NCBI GenBank assembly: GCA_038087035.1 | Contig: CP051187.1 | Span: 62,001-126,000 of the forward strand | Source: Gloeotrichia echinulata CP02 | Lineage (GTDB): Bacteria; Cyanobacteriota; Cyanobacteriia; Cyanobacteriales; Nostocaceae | Length of the DNA: 64,000 nucleotides | Direction of reading: 5' to 3' | Part shown: piece by piece, positions 24,267 to 32,698 of the stretch | How the letters are laid out: the number at the start of each line of letters is the position of its first letter | Numbering within the stretch: the first letter of the stretch is position 1 | Notes under the pieces: generated by a model | Told to the model about the DNA's origin: nothing | Database searches by the model: none | Seen by the model: the letters and a program-made list of their open reading frames with translations, nothing else | Program-made: the position numbers and the translations under genes

Positions 24267-25583
24267 ATGAGTAGACAATTTAACCGACGTAGGTTTTTGA
24301 TTTACACCTCTGCAACTATCGGTAGCACCATTTTACTCAAGGCTTGTGCGAATAACTCCCCCAGTCCCACTGAGAGTCCAGCAACGTCTCCTGCTGCTTC
24401 TCCTACAACTGCGGCTAGTGGTGAGACTATCAAAGTAGGTATTTTACACTCGCTCAGTGGCACACTATCTATTAGTGAAAAAAGCGTTGTCGATGCAGAG
24501 AAATTAGCCATCAAGGAAATTAACGCTGCAGGTGGTATTTTAGGTAAACAAATTGAAGCAATAGTCGAAGATGGCGCTTCTAACTGGGATACCTTTAGAG
24601 AAAAAGCAACCAAGTTGATTGATCAAGATAAAGTGACTGTCGTTTTTGGTTGTTGGACTTCTGCTAGCCGCAAAAATGTTAAGCCAGTTTTTGAGAGTAA
24701 AGACCATCAGCTTTGGTATCCCGTACAGTATGAAGGTCAAGAGTGTTCTAAAAACATTTTCTACACAGGTGCAGCGCCAAATCAACAAATCGAACCATCT
24801 GTAGATTGGCTACTCAAAAATAAGGGTAAGGAATTCTTTTTGGTAGGCTCAGATTACGTTTTCCCCCGGACTGCTAACACCATTATTAAAGCTCAATTAG
24901 AAGCTTTAGGTGGCAAAACAGTAGGTGAAGATTATTTACCATTAGGTAACACAGAAGTTACAGCAATCATCACTAAAATTAAGCAAGCTTTGCCCAATGG
25001 CGGAGTTATTTACAACACTTTAAATGGTGATAGCAATGTGGCTTTCTTCAAACAATTGAAAGGTGCTGGTTTAACACCAGATAAATATCCTTCTATGTCT
25101 GTAAGTATTGCCGAAGAAGAAGTTAAGGCTATTGGTGTTCAGTATCTCAAAGGACACTACGCAGCTTGGAACTACTTCCAAACAGTAGATACACCAGCTA
25201 ACAAGAAATTCGTCGAAGCGTTTAAGAAAGAATATGGTGCAGATCGGGTAACAAATGACCCGATGGAAGCTGCATATATCGCAGTTTATTTGTGGAAACA
25301 ATCTGTAGAAAAAGCAGGTACTACTGACATAGCCAAGGTGCGGAGTGCAGCCTATGGTCAAACTATCGATGCACCGGAAGGAAAAGTTACGCTAAATGTC
25401 AATCATCACCTATCCAAAGTTGTGCGGATTGGTCAAGTAAGGGATGATGGTTTGTTTGATATTATCTATGCTTCACCCGCACCAGTTGAGCCTATTCCTT
25501 GGAATCAATTTGTGAAAGAAACTAAGGGATTTGCTTGCGATTGGTCAGATCCAGCTAAAGGTGGTAAGTACAAAAAGGTCTAA
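24267..25583 (+). CDS. urtA: urea ABC transporter substrate-binding protein
   Basis: UrtA binds urea in the periplasm for the UrtBCDE importer. The product (438 aa from ATG 24267; a GTG at 24246 would add seven) begins with a twin-arginine-like RRRFLIYTSATIGSTILL leader and a lipobox ending in LLKAC, then a Ser/Pro/Thr linker. The branched-chain-amino-acid-type binding fold follows (VGILHSLSGTLSISEKSVVD, then VVFGCWTSASRKNVKPVFE, LWYPVQYEGQECSKN and NYFQTVDTPANKKF), the signature of the urea subfamily. It is first in a five-gene operon. Confidence 0.95.
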   Translation: MSRQFNRRRFLIYTSATIGSTILLKACANNSPSPTESPATSPAASPTTAASGETIKVGILHSLSGTLSISEKSVVDAEKLAIKEINAAGGILGKQIEAIVEDGASNWDTFREKATKLIDQDKVTVVFGCWTSASRKNVKPVFESKDHQLWYPVQYEGQECSKNIFYTGAAPNQQIEPSVDWLLKNKGKEFFLVGSDYVFPRTANTIIKAQLEALGGKTVGEDYLPLGNTEVTAIITKIKQALPNGGVIYNTLNGDSNVAFFKQLKGAGLTPDKYPSMSVSIAEEEVKAIGVQYLKGHYAAWNYFQTVDTPANKKFVEAFKKEYGADRVTNDPMEAAYIAVYLWKQSVEKAGTTDIAKVRSAAYGQTIDAPEGKVTLNVNHHLSKVVRIGQVRDDGLFDIIYASPAPVEPIPWNQFVKETKGFACDWSDPAKGGKYKKV

Positions 25584-25584
25584 G

Positions 25585-25683
25585 CCATTAGTCATTGGTC
25601 ATTAGTCATTAGTCATTGGTCATTAGTAAAAGACAAATAACAACTGACAACTGACCAATGACAACTGACCAATGACTAACAAT
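25585..25683. repeat. STRR block between urtA and urtB
   Basis: Heptamers ATTAGTC/ATTGGTC are followed by the inverted type (ACAACTG, ACCAATG). Together they form a potential hairpin in the urt transcript and occupy almost the whole intercistronic spacer. Confidence 0.85.
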
Positions 25684-25711
25684 AACAAGCTGATAGCTGT
25701 GGGAGAGAAAA

Positions 25712-26872
25712 GTGTTAACAGGTTTCTTGGATGCTGTCTTTAATGGTATTAGTATCGGTTCTGTCTTATTAATTGCTGCGTTGGGACTAGCCATTATATT
25801 TGGCTTGATGGGCGTAATTAATATGGCGCATGGCGAATTGATGATGTTTGGTGCTTATACAACATTTGTTGTGCAAAATGGTTGTAAGCAATTGGGGGGG
25901 ATTTGGTTTGAAGTTTATATATTTTTGGCTTTAATCATCGCTTTTATTTTCACGGCGGCTATCGGATTGCTTCTCGAAAGAGGTGTGATTCGTTACCTCT
26001 ATGGACGCCCCTTAGAAACTCTCCTCGCAACTTGGGGAGTAAGTTTGATTTTTCAGCAGTTTGTCAGGAGTGTGAATTGGGTATTGGTAATTGGCTTAGT
26101 GTTGTTTTCTGTGTTGTTTTTTGGGAGTTTATGGTTGTTAAATTCCCGCACGAATATGGAGAGAATTCGTAACTGGGTTGTGTCGGTGATATTATTTTTA
26201 TCACTGGGGATGACAATTGTCACGGGCAATTTATTGAGTCAAACTTATCAGCTAGCAGTAACTAAACCTTGGTTTGGCGCTCAAAATGTGGATGTAACGG
26301 CTCCGACTTGGTTACAATCTGGTATATCTTTAGGTGGTGTGCAATTACCTTTTGCTAGGTTATTTATTATTGCTTTAACGATAATTTGTGTAGTTGGAAT
26401 TTATTTATTTTTACAGCGTTCTATCTGGGGCTTAAGAATTCGGGCTGTGACGCAAAACCGCAGTATGAGTGCTTGTTTAGGTATCCCAACTCAGAAAGTT
26501 GATGCTATCACTTTTGCGCTGGGTTCTGGTTTGGCTGGTGTGGCTGGATGTGCGATTAGTTTACTCGGTTCTGTTGGACCAAATACGGGTCAAAATTATA
26601 TTATTGACACGTTTATGGTGGTGGTTGTCGGTGGTGTGGGTAATTTAGCAGGTACTATTGTCGCTGCTTTGGGAATTGGTACAGCTAACTTTTTAGTTGG
26701 TTCTGGTACTCTGGCTTTGTTGTTGACTCCTGTTAAGCCTTTGGCTGATTTCTTTATTTTTTTTGCAACAACAAGTATGGCTAAGGTGATGGTATTTGTG
26801 CTGATTATTGTATTTTTACAATGGAAGCCTGCGGGAATTTTTCCGCAAAAGGGTCGTAGTGTTGATGCTTGA
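25712..26872 (+). CDS. urtB: urea ABC transporter permease UrtB
   Basis: One of two membrane permeases of the urea importer, LivH type. The 386-residue product has about nine hydrophobic segments and family motifs GLAIIFGLMGVINMAHGELM near residue 30, YGRPLETLLATWGVSL near 95, and a late FALGSGLAGVAGC with VVVGGVGNLAGTIV. Translation starts with GTG 25712, supported by TGGGAGAG upstream. The heptamer-repeat spacer separates it from urtA. Catalytic partners UrtD and UrtE are downstream in the same operon. Confidence 0.93.
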   Translation: MLTGFLDAVFNGISIGSVLLIAALGLAIIFGLMGVINMAHGELMMFGAYTTFVVQNGCKQLGGIWFEVYIFLALIIAFIFTAAIGLLLERGVIRYLYGRPLETLLATWGVSLIFQQFVRSVNWVLVIGLVLFSVLFFGSLWLLNSRTNMERIRNWVVSVILFLSLGMTIVTGNLLSQTYQLAVTKPWFGAQNVDVTAPTWLQSGISLGGVQLPFARLFIIALTIICVVGIYLFLQRSIWGLRIRAVTQNRSMSACLGIPTQKVDAITFALGSGLAGVAGCAISLLGSVGPNTGQNYIIDTFMVVVVGGVGNLAGTIVAALGIGTANFLVGSGTLALLLTPVKPLADFFIFFATTSMAKVMVFVLIIVFLQWKPAGIFPQKGRSVDA

Positions 26873-26929
26873 TGAGGGTCTAGGGTCGGTCTTTTTGACT
26901 TTGGATCTTTGTGGGTGGAGGGGATTTTA

Positions 26930-28087
26930 ATGAACCGCGAAGACGCGAAGGACGCAAAGTTAAGAATGAGTAGGAAAGGGGTTAGGTTGATATTGATTGA
27001 GGTTGGGGTGGTGCTGGCGATCGCACTTATCCTTATATTGATTATGCCTTTGGTGTTGTCTGAGTTTCGTCTGAATTTGTTGGGGCGATTTTTGTCGCTG
27101 GCGATTGTGGCTTTGGGGATTGATTTGATTTGGGGTTACACTGGGTTGTTGAGTTTGGGACATGGTATTTTCTTTGGTTTGGGTGGATATGCAATTGCTA
27201 TGTATTTGAAGTTGCAAGTTCCCCCTGGTGAATTACCTGATTTTATGGGACTTTATGGGGTGACGGAACTTCCCTGGTTTTGGCGACCTTTCTATTCTTT
27301 TCCGATAGCAATGGTGGCTGTGGTGATGATTCCGGCTTTATTAGCTGGAATTTTAGGATATTTGGTATTTCGCAATCGCATTAAGGGGGTTTATTTTTCG
27401 ATTTTGACTCAAGCTGCAATTATTGTATTTTTCAATTTTTTTAATGGTCAACAACAGTTTTTTAATGGTACTAATGGATTAATAGATTTCACCACATTTT
27501 TTGGTGCAACTGTTAGTGATGGGAAAACAAAATTGGTTTTCTACACTCTGACGGTAGTGTTTCTCGCCGCTACCTATGGGGTTTGTCGCTGGTTGACAAG
27601 TGGACGTTTTGGACGCTTGTTAATCGCAATTCGTGATGATGAAAGTCGGGTCAGATTTTCTGGCTATGACCCTACAGATTATAAAACTTTGGTGTTTGCT
27701 GTTTCGGGTGCGATCGCAGGTATAGCAGGAGCATTTTACACCCTCCAAAGTGGTTCTGTGTCACCCAGGGCAATGGATATTGCTTTTTCGATTGAAATGG
27801 TGATTTGGGTAGCTGTGGGGGGACGCGCTACATTAATCGGCGCAATTGTTGGTACTTTATTAGTTAATTATGCCCGCGCTTTTTTAAGCGAACAATTTGC
27901 CGAAATCTGGCTATTTTTCCAAGGGGCACTATTTTTAATTGTTGTGACAGTGCTACCTGATGGTTTGGTTGGATGGTTGCGTAATCAAAACATTCCTATT
28001 TTTCACCGCACTAAAGAAATTGCTACATATCCCAGTTTAGAAGAAGACCCTGAAGTGGAACATGAACGCCAAAATCTTGGAAACTGA
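26930..28087 (+). CDS. urtC: urea ABC transporter permease UrtC with repeat-derived N-terminus
   Basis: Second permease (LivM type). The 385-residue product has a charged leader MNREDAKDAKLRMSRKG, then about ten hydrophobic segments with GIDLIWGYTGLLSLGHGIFF and FAVSGAIAGIAGAFYTLQSG typical of the family. ATG 26930 follows a good GGAGGGG ribosome site, whereas the next in-frame ATG (26966) has none. The leader codons derive from the common intergenic repeat type AACCGCGAAGACGCGAAGGA, so the repeat seems to have been captured as a translated start. The 3' end overlaps urtD by 26 bp, suggesting coupling. Confidence 0.92.
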   Translation: MNREDAKDAKLRMSRKGVRLILIEVGVVLAIALILILIMPLVLSEFRLNLLGRFLSLAIVALGIDLIWGYTGLLSLGHGIFFGLGGYAIAMYLKLQVPPGELPDFMGLYGVTELPWFWRPFYSFPIAMVAVVMIPALLAGILGYLVFRNRIKGVYFSILTQAAIIVFFNFFNGQQQFFNGTNGLIDFTTFFGATVSDGKTKLVFYTLTVVFLAATYGVCRWLTSGRFGRLLIAIRDDESRVRFSGYDPTDYKTLVFAVSGAIAGIAGAFYTLQSGSVSPRAMDIAFSIEMVIWVAVGGRATLIGAIVGTLLVNYARAFLSEQFAEIWLFFQGALFLIVVTVLPDGLVGWLRNQNIPIFHRTKEIATYPSLEEDPEVEHERQNLGN

Positions 28088-28805
28088 AAATGTAACTGTG
28101 AGTTTTGATGGTTTTAAAGCTCTAAACCAACTTAACTTTAATATGGATGTGGGAGAGTTACGAGTAGTAATTGGTCCCAATGGTGCTGGTAAAACCACAT
28201 TTTTGGATGTGATTACGGGTAAAGTCCAACCAACTATTGGGCGAGTCCTATTCAAAGGAAAAAACCTGGGTTCTTTACCTGAGCATCAAATTGCACGCCT
28301 GGGTATTGGGCGCAAATTTCAAACACCGAGAGTTTATCTTAATCTAACGCCACGAGAAAATCTGGAAATTACCAGTAACCGCAATAAAAATGTTTTTTCT
28401 ACCTTGTTTGGACGTTCCCATCGGGCTGAAAAAAATAGCATTAAAGGTTTATTAGAAACGATTGGTTTAACTCTTAAAGCAGACATTCCAGCAGCTTTGT
28501 TATCCCACGGAGAAAAGCAACGTTTAGAAATTGGAATGTTAGTAGCACAGTCCCCTGATTTATTACTTGTTGATGAACCAGTCGCAGGTTTAACAGATGA
28601 AGAAACCTATAATATCGGCGAACTACTTTTAACCCTAGCCCAAAGTCATTCAATTTTAGTCATTGAACATGATATGGAATTTGTCCGCCAAATTGCCAGA
28701 AAAGTCACAGTATTACATGAAGGTACTGTACTCTGTGAAGGCAATTTTGAGCAAATCCAAAATGACCCCCGCGTCATCGAAGTATATCTAGGACACAGTG
28801 AATAG
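28062..28805 (+). CDS. urtD: urea ABC transporter ATP-binding protein UrtD
   Basis: LivG-type ATPase of the urea importer, 247 aa. Walker A is GPNGAGKTTFLD near residue 37, the substrate-coupled Q-loop region has FQTPRVYLNLTPREN, the signature is an unusual LSHGEKQRLEIG (SHGE instead of SGGQ, normal for UrtD), Walker B is LLLVDEPVAGL and the switch is VIEHDMEFV. It starts inside the urtC 3' end. The STRR block after its stop separates it from urtE. Confidence 0.95.
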   Translation: MNAKILETENVTVSFDGFKALNQLNFNMDVGELRVVIGPNGAGKTTFLDVITGKVQPTIGRVLFKGKNLGSLPEHQIARLGIGRKFQTPRVYLNLTPRENLEITSNRNKNVFSTLFGRSHRAEKNSIKGLLETIGLTLKADIPAALLSHGEKQRLEIGMLVAQSPDLLLVDEPVAGLTDEETYNIGELLLTLAQSHSILVIEHDMEFVRQIARKVTVLHEGTVLCEGNFEQIQNDPRVIEVYLGHSE

Positions 28806-28837
28806 GGATTGGGGATTGGGGGGATGACCAATGACAA

Positions 28838-29145
28838 AGAGTAATGAGTAATGAGTAATGAGTAATGAGTAATGAGTAATGAGTTATGAGTTATGAGTTA
28901 TGAGTAATGAGTTATGAGTAATGAGTTATGAGTAATGAGTTATGAGTTATGAGTTATGAGTAATGAGTAATGAGTTATGAGTTATGAGTTATGAGTTATG
29001 AGTTATGAGTTATGAGTTATGAGTAATGAGTAATGAGTAATGAGTAATGAGTAATGAGTAATGAGTAATGAGTAATGAGTTATGAGTAATGAGTTATGAG
29101 TAATGACAAATGACAAATGACAAATGACAAATGACAAATAACAAA
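28838..29145. repeat. STRR block between urtD and urtE
   Basis: About 38 heptamers of ATGAGTA/ATGAGTT are followed by six ACAAATG/ACAAATA units running up to the urtE start. The whole block lies in a spacer that should be transcribed as part of the urt operon. Confidence 0.97.
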
Positions 29146-29147
29146 TT

Positions 29148-29846
29148 ATGCTAAACATCTCTCACCTTAACGTTTACTACGGTGAAAGCCATATTCTCCG
29201 CAACGTAGATTTAACTGTACCATCTGGACAAATGGTGTGCCTAATTGGACGCAATGGTGTAGGTAAAACAACCCTACTTAAAACAATTATGGGGTTACTC
29301 AAACCCCGCAGTGGTACAATTGACTTTGCAGGGGAATTAATTAACTCAAAATCCCCAGATCAAAGGGCAAAAATCGGTATTGGTTATGTTCCCCAAGGAC
29401 GAGAAATTATCCCTCGCTTGACAGTAAAAGAAAATCTGCTGTTGGGATTAGAAGCTAGAAAGCATCAGCCCAAAAAAGCAGAAATTACCGAAGAAATTTT
29501 TAGCTTATTCCCCGTGTTGAAAAAAATGCTTTCGCGCATGGGTGGTGATTTAAGTGGTGGACAGCAACAACAACTAGCGATCGCCCGTGCTTTAATGGGA
29601 CAACCTCAATTACTCGTGTTAGATGAACCAACCGAAGGTATTCAACCCTCAATCATCTTAGAAATTGAAGCCGCAGTGCGTCGCATCGTCGAAACTACAG
29701 GTATTTCTGTGTTATTGGTAGAGCAACATTTACACTTTGTCCGTCAGGCCGATTACTATTACGCTATGCAAAAAGGCGGTATTGTTGCTTCTGGTTCAAC
29801 TGATGAACTCAGTCAGGATGTGATTCAACGGTTTTTGGCGGTTTAA
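29148..29846 (+). CDS. urtE: urea ABC transporter ATP-binding protein UrtE
   Basis: LivF-type ATPase of the urea importer, 232 aa. Walker A is GRNGVGKTTLLKT near residue 35, then YVPQGREIIPRLTVKENL, signature LSGGQQQQLAIARAL, Walker B LLVLDEPTEGIQPS and switch LLVEQHLHFV. ATG 29148 lies two bases after the repeat block and has no obvious ribosome site, because the upstream sequence is repeat (ACAAATAACAAATT). Expression may depend on transcription through 300 bp of heptamers. It is the last gene of the operon and is followed by a cloverleaf repeat. Confidence 0.95.
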   Translation: MLNISHLNVYYGESHILRNVDLTVPSGQMVCLIGRNGVGKTTLLKTIMGLLKPRSGTIDFAGELINSKSPDQRAKIGIGYVPQGREIIPRLTVKENLLLGLEARKHQPKKAEITEEIFSLFPVLKKMLSRMGGDLSGGQQQQLAIARALMGQPQLLVLDEPTEGIQPSIILEIEAAVRRIVETTGISVLLVEQHLHFVRQADYYYAMQKGGIVASGSTDELSQDVIQRFLAV

Positions 29847-29858
29847 TATTTATTATGC

Positions 29859-30025
29859 AGGGCTATTTCAGCCTAGACATAAACCGCCCTACACTGAAGT
29901 GTAGGGCTAATAGCTAAAGTCCGTTAAAACGGACTATAACCTTTTCTCAGTCGTCTTTAGACGACTTTAGCTATTAGACTCAGAATTCATTCTGAGGCGG
30001 GCTAGATGAGAATGAAATAGCCCTG
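29859..30025. repeat. cloverleaf-type structured repeat, copy 2
   Basis: Outer arms CAGGGCTATTTCA/TGAAATAGCCCTG and CCGCC/GGCGG enclose arm 1 (CCCTACACT/AGTGTAGGG), inner stem GGCTAATAGC/TAGCTATTAG with two hairpins (AGTCCGTT/AACGGACT and AGTCGTCT/AGACGACT), and arm 4 (CTCAGAAT/ATTCTGAG). It has the same architecture as 3936-4066 with compensatory arm changes. It may end the urt transcript. Confidence 0.75.
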
Positions 30026-30102
30026 TTTATTATGACTTACGCAACTGTCATATTTTTTTCGCGGAGTTGTGATTCCCCTCCTCGCTTGCGGGGAGGGGCT
30101 AG

Positions 30103-30264
30103 GGCGTGTTTTCAAAGTCTCATATAATACTACAAAAACGCTGATACATATAGATTTCGCGTAGGGGCACGGCATTGCCGTGCCCCTACAGCTGGTATCA
30201 TATCGTGTGGATTTAGAGGTATCTAAAAATTTATCCGGCTAAACAAATAGTTTGAAAACACGCC
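30103..30264. mobile_element. MITE with CTAG target duplication
   Basis: GGCGTGTTTTCAAA and TTTGAAAACACGCC are inverted ends of a 162-bp element flanked by CTAG (30099-30102 and 30265-30268). Removing it and one CTAG restores a GGGGAGGGGCTAGGGGAGGG-type sequence. The YTAR-like duplication suits IS5- or IS701-family transposases. A GGGGCACGGC palindrome lies inside. Confidence 0.8.
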
Positions 30265-30289
30265 CTAGGGGAGGGGTAACGCGGATTGT

Positions 30290-30778
30290 GTGACACTCCT
30301 ACACCAATTGCAAGCAATGTGGTGTAGGCTTCCGAGTCCTGTTAAGGATATCAGGAACTTCTTTAGTGGTACTCCATTTTTCCCACCACAGCATTTTATA
30401 GTGAGGTACGTGCCCTGCCCCACTCTTGGTCTTAAAAAATTCCAAGTTCAAACTAGTTTCCTTGAAAATTTTACTTACAGGAGGCAGCAACGCATACACG
30501 GTTGCATTTCCCTATAAAACCCCATATTTTCAGTTTTCTTGGCGCAGCCTCTCCCTTTGGGAGAAGGTACTATGTTAGACCAGCATTTTAGGCTTTGTCG
30601 TCACTGAATACAATAGCAAGAAGTGATTACCTATCTCAAGATATTGATAAAAACTCAACAGCCCTCTAATTGTTTTTTACCGCAGGTAAAACAGATTAGA
30701 GGGCGTCTCGTTTTTATCCCGTCATTCATCCCACACCAACTTCGGGTATGGTGTGGGGCTTTTGCCGGGTTAAGCTAA
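30290..30778 (-). mobile_element. non-autonomous IS200/IS605-derived element, copy B
   Basis: Nearly identical to 16146-16637 (see copy A). Its left-end side abuts the TAG stop codon of the gene at 30775-31662, so the junction sequence TTTAGC is shared by the gene end and the element. The 42-bp hairpin at 30662-30703 is the exact reverse complement of the copy A hairpin. Confidence 0.7.
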
Positions 30779-31662
30779 ATCTCAGCTACAGCACGTTCAA
30801 TCAAGCGACGTGCTAAAGTTTGTGTCCCTGTATGTTCATAGTAATTGGTCGCCACATCCAGGAAGGCTCCGAGGTAGTCTAACTTGTCATCAGAAAATTC
30901 TATAAAACTTTGCAAATTACCAACAACTTTTTGTGGCGTTAAATCATTGGAAACGACAATATTATTCATCCAACCTTTAACTGAATCAAAGCTTTGTCCG
31001 ATAAAGTCGAGTTTACCTGAGTCACCTCCGCCAGGAATTGTATTTTTGATACTTTGGAAAGTGGTGTTTTGATTTAACTCGTGTGGACTTGTTTGACTAA
31101 TTCCAGATAAGGCTTTGAGGATGAAATCTGGCCCGAGGGGGATCAAACCATCAACGCAAATTAAAGCCACCATCCGAATCAGTGACTCACCACCATATTC
31201 ACCCAAAGAAGCCACAAAATCGCCAATACTGTCACCAGGAAGACCGTTAATTTGGCAAAAGGCTACTACCTCAGCTACTACTTTCAAAGTTAGGTCAATG
31301 CTTTGAGCTTTGTCTGGTTTGGGAGTGATAGAGTTTAAGAAACCTAACAGGGGTATTTTCTCTCCTACCTTATTAGCTAAAGCCGCTGCGCCAAGTGCTT
31401 TATCTGTACCGTCAACGGTTTGATAGAGCCACAAAGCTGTTTGGTAGCCTTGGGATTTATCATTAAAAAGATAAATTGCTCGTTCGCCAATTTGCTGAAT
31501 TAGGGCTTCGTCGGTTTCGCCAGTTACTGTCTTAATAGTGTTGACAAAGCCAACTGTATTTTGCCATTCACCAGGAGCGACAAAATCCAGGGCGTTCAAC
31601 ATAGAAACAGTTAAGTTACTAGTTGGTAGTTCATCAACTAATTGAAAAATCGGTTTGCTCAT
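30775..31662 (-). CDS. conserved-looking hypothetical protein, 295 aa
   Basis: I do not recognise the family. The product is a soluble, mainly helical, acidic protein without signal peptide: MSKPIFQLVDELPTSNLTVS, a middle ALGAAALANKVGEKIPLLGF, a Gly-rich NTIPGGGDSGKLDFIGQSFD and a C-terminal LDVATNYYEHTGTQTLARRL with a basic end. Start ATG 31662 is clear. The stop codon sits exactly at the junction with IS-derived copy B; whether the insertion shortened the original C-terminus cannot be told. It is 50 bp downstream of a lipoprotein gene on the same strand and may be cotranscribed with it. Confidence 0.65.
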   Translation of the reverse strand: MSKPIFQLVDELPTSNLTVSMLNALDFVAPGEWQNTVGFVNTIKTVTGETDEALIQQIGERAIYLFNDKSQGYQTALWLYQTVDGTDKALGAAALANKVGEKIPLLGFLNSITPKPDKAQSIDLTLKVVAEVVAFCQINGLPGDSIGDFVASLGEYGGESLIRMVALICVDGLIPLGPDFILKALSGISQTSPHELNQNTTFQSIKNTIPGGGDSGKLDFIGQSFDSVKGWMNNIVVSNDLTPQKVVGNLQSFIEFSDDKLDYLGAFLDVATNYYEHTGTQTLARRLIERAVAEI

Positions 31663-31712
31663 AAAAATGTCCTTCCTTTAGGGTTTGCGTGATTTAATGT
31701 TTGCAATTAAAC

Positions 31713-32222
31713 TCATTTCAATTGAGCTAGACCATCAAGATTAAATTTCTCGATCCAACTGGCGCGATCGCTCGCTGTAAATGACGGAGAGCGGGACAAT
31801 GCTTTTACCTGAAACTTACCCACCAAAATCGCAGTTTGCGTATTCCCTACTTCTACCGCTTGATAACCTGCAATTTTTTTGGTGCTATTGGAGAATTTGG
31901 CCGCAGATCCCGGTGTGCTTGTGGTATCAGAAATAGACAATACGGCTAGAACTTTCCCATCTTTTTTCAAGTTTGCTTCCGAAAAGCCTTTTTTCTCTTG
32001 AGTGTACACCCTTTGGTAGCCATCCCCCCCCGACGGGAAGAATTTGTTCAATTTGCTACCTTGAGTCGCATCTTTAGCAACGGATTGACCGCTTTTTTGC
32101 CGACTACTTTCCTGTTGTACCTGGTCAAAACGACTCGGGGCTTTTGAAGCACATGATGTTACCATTAGCAACACTGACAGCAACAAAGCAACCAAAATTC
32201 TACGCCCACGGGGGAAAGTCAT
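31713..32222 (-). CDS. hypothetical lipoprotein
   Basis: The 169-residue product starts with a positively charged leader and hydrophobic core (RRILVALLLSVLLMV) and a lipobox ending TSC (Cys about 24), so it should be exported and lipidated by Lgt/Lsp. The mature part has a Gln/Ser-rich linker, a FFPSGGDGYQRVYTQEKKGF segment and an alpha/beta C-terminal domain (QTAILVGKFQVKAL). No family is recognised. It is the upstream member of a probable two-gene unit with the 295-aa protein. Confidence 0.7.
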   Translation of the reverse strand: MTFPRGRRILVALLLSVLLMVTSCASKAPSRFDQVQQESSRQKSGQSVAKDATQGSKLNKFFPSGGDGYQRVYTQEKKGFSEANLKKDGKVLAVLSISDTTSTPGSAAKFSNSTKKIAGYQAVEVGNTQTAILVGKFQVKALSRSPSFTASDRASWIEKFNLDGLAQLK

Positions 32223-32343
32223 ATTTAGCTTCTCCTTGTATTTGAGCTTTGAGGCAATTATCAGCCCTTATGTGGTTTTTGACCCAAAATTTTACTTTTT
32301 GGTAATTTTTCTGTGTCTTGAGTTACAGATTTTTCCTACTTCT

Positions 32344-32488
32344 GGGGACTGGGAACTGGGGACACAACGACCGCTCAGTGCATCGCTGGGGACTGGGGAC
32401 ACAACGACCGCTCAGTGCATCGCTGGGAACTGGGGACTGGGGACACAACGACCGCTCAGTGCATCGCTGGGGACTGGGGACTGGGGGG
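32344..32488. repeat. GACACAACGACCGCTCAGTG repeat, three units
   Basis: Three copies of GACACAACGACCGCTCAGTG followed by CATCGCTGGG, joined by GGGGACTGGGAACTG-type spacers. The core GCTCAGTGCATCGCTGGGG also forms the 31-bp repeat inside mfd (50628-50720, opposite strand). Non-coding here. Confidence 0.9.
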
Positions 32489-32529
32489 AATAATAATTTT
32501 TCAGTAATCCCTCATCTCCTAACTCCTCA

Positions 32530-32697
32530 CTCCTCACTCATTACTCATTACTCATTACTCATTACTCATTACTCATTACTCATTACTCATTACTCCTTAC
32601 TCCTTACTCCTTACTCCTTACTCCTTACTCCTTACTCATTACTCCTTACTCATTACTCATTACTCCTTACTCCTTACTCCTTACTCATTACTCCCAA
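32530..32697. repeat. STRR block (ACTCATT/ACTCCTT)
   Basis: About 24 heptamers of ACTCATT and ACTCCTT end at the stop codon of the methyltransferase gene, as the 2606-2729 block does at lgt. Confidence 0.95.
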
Positions 32698-32698
32698 C

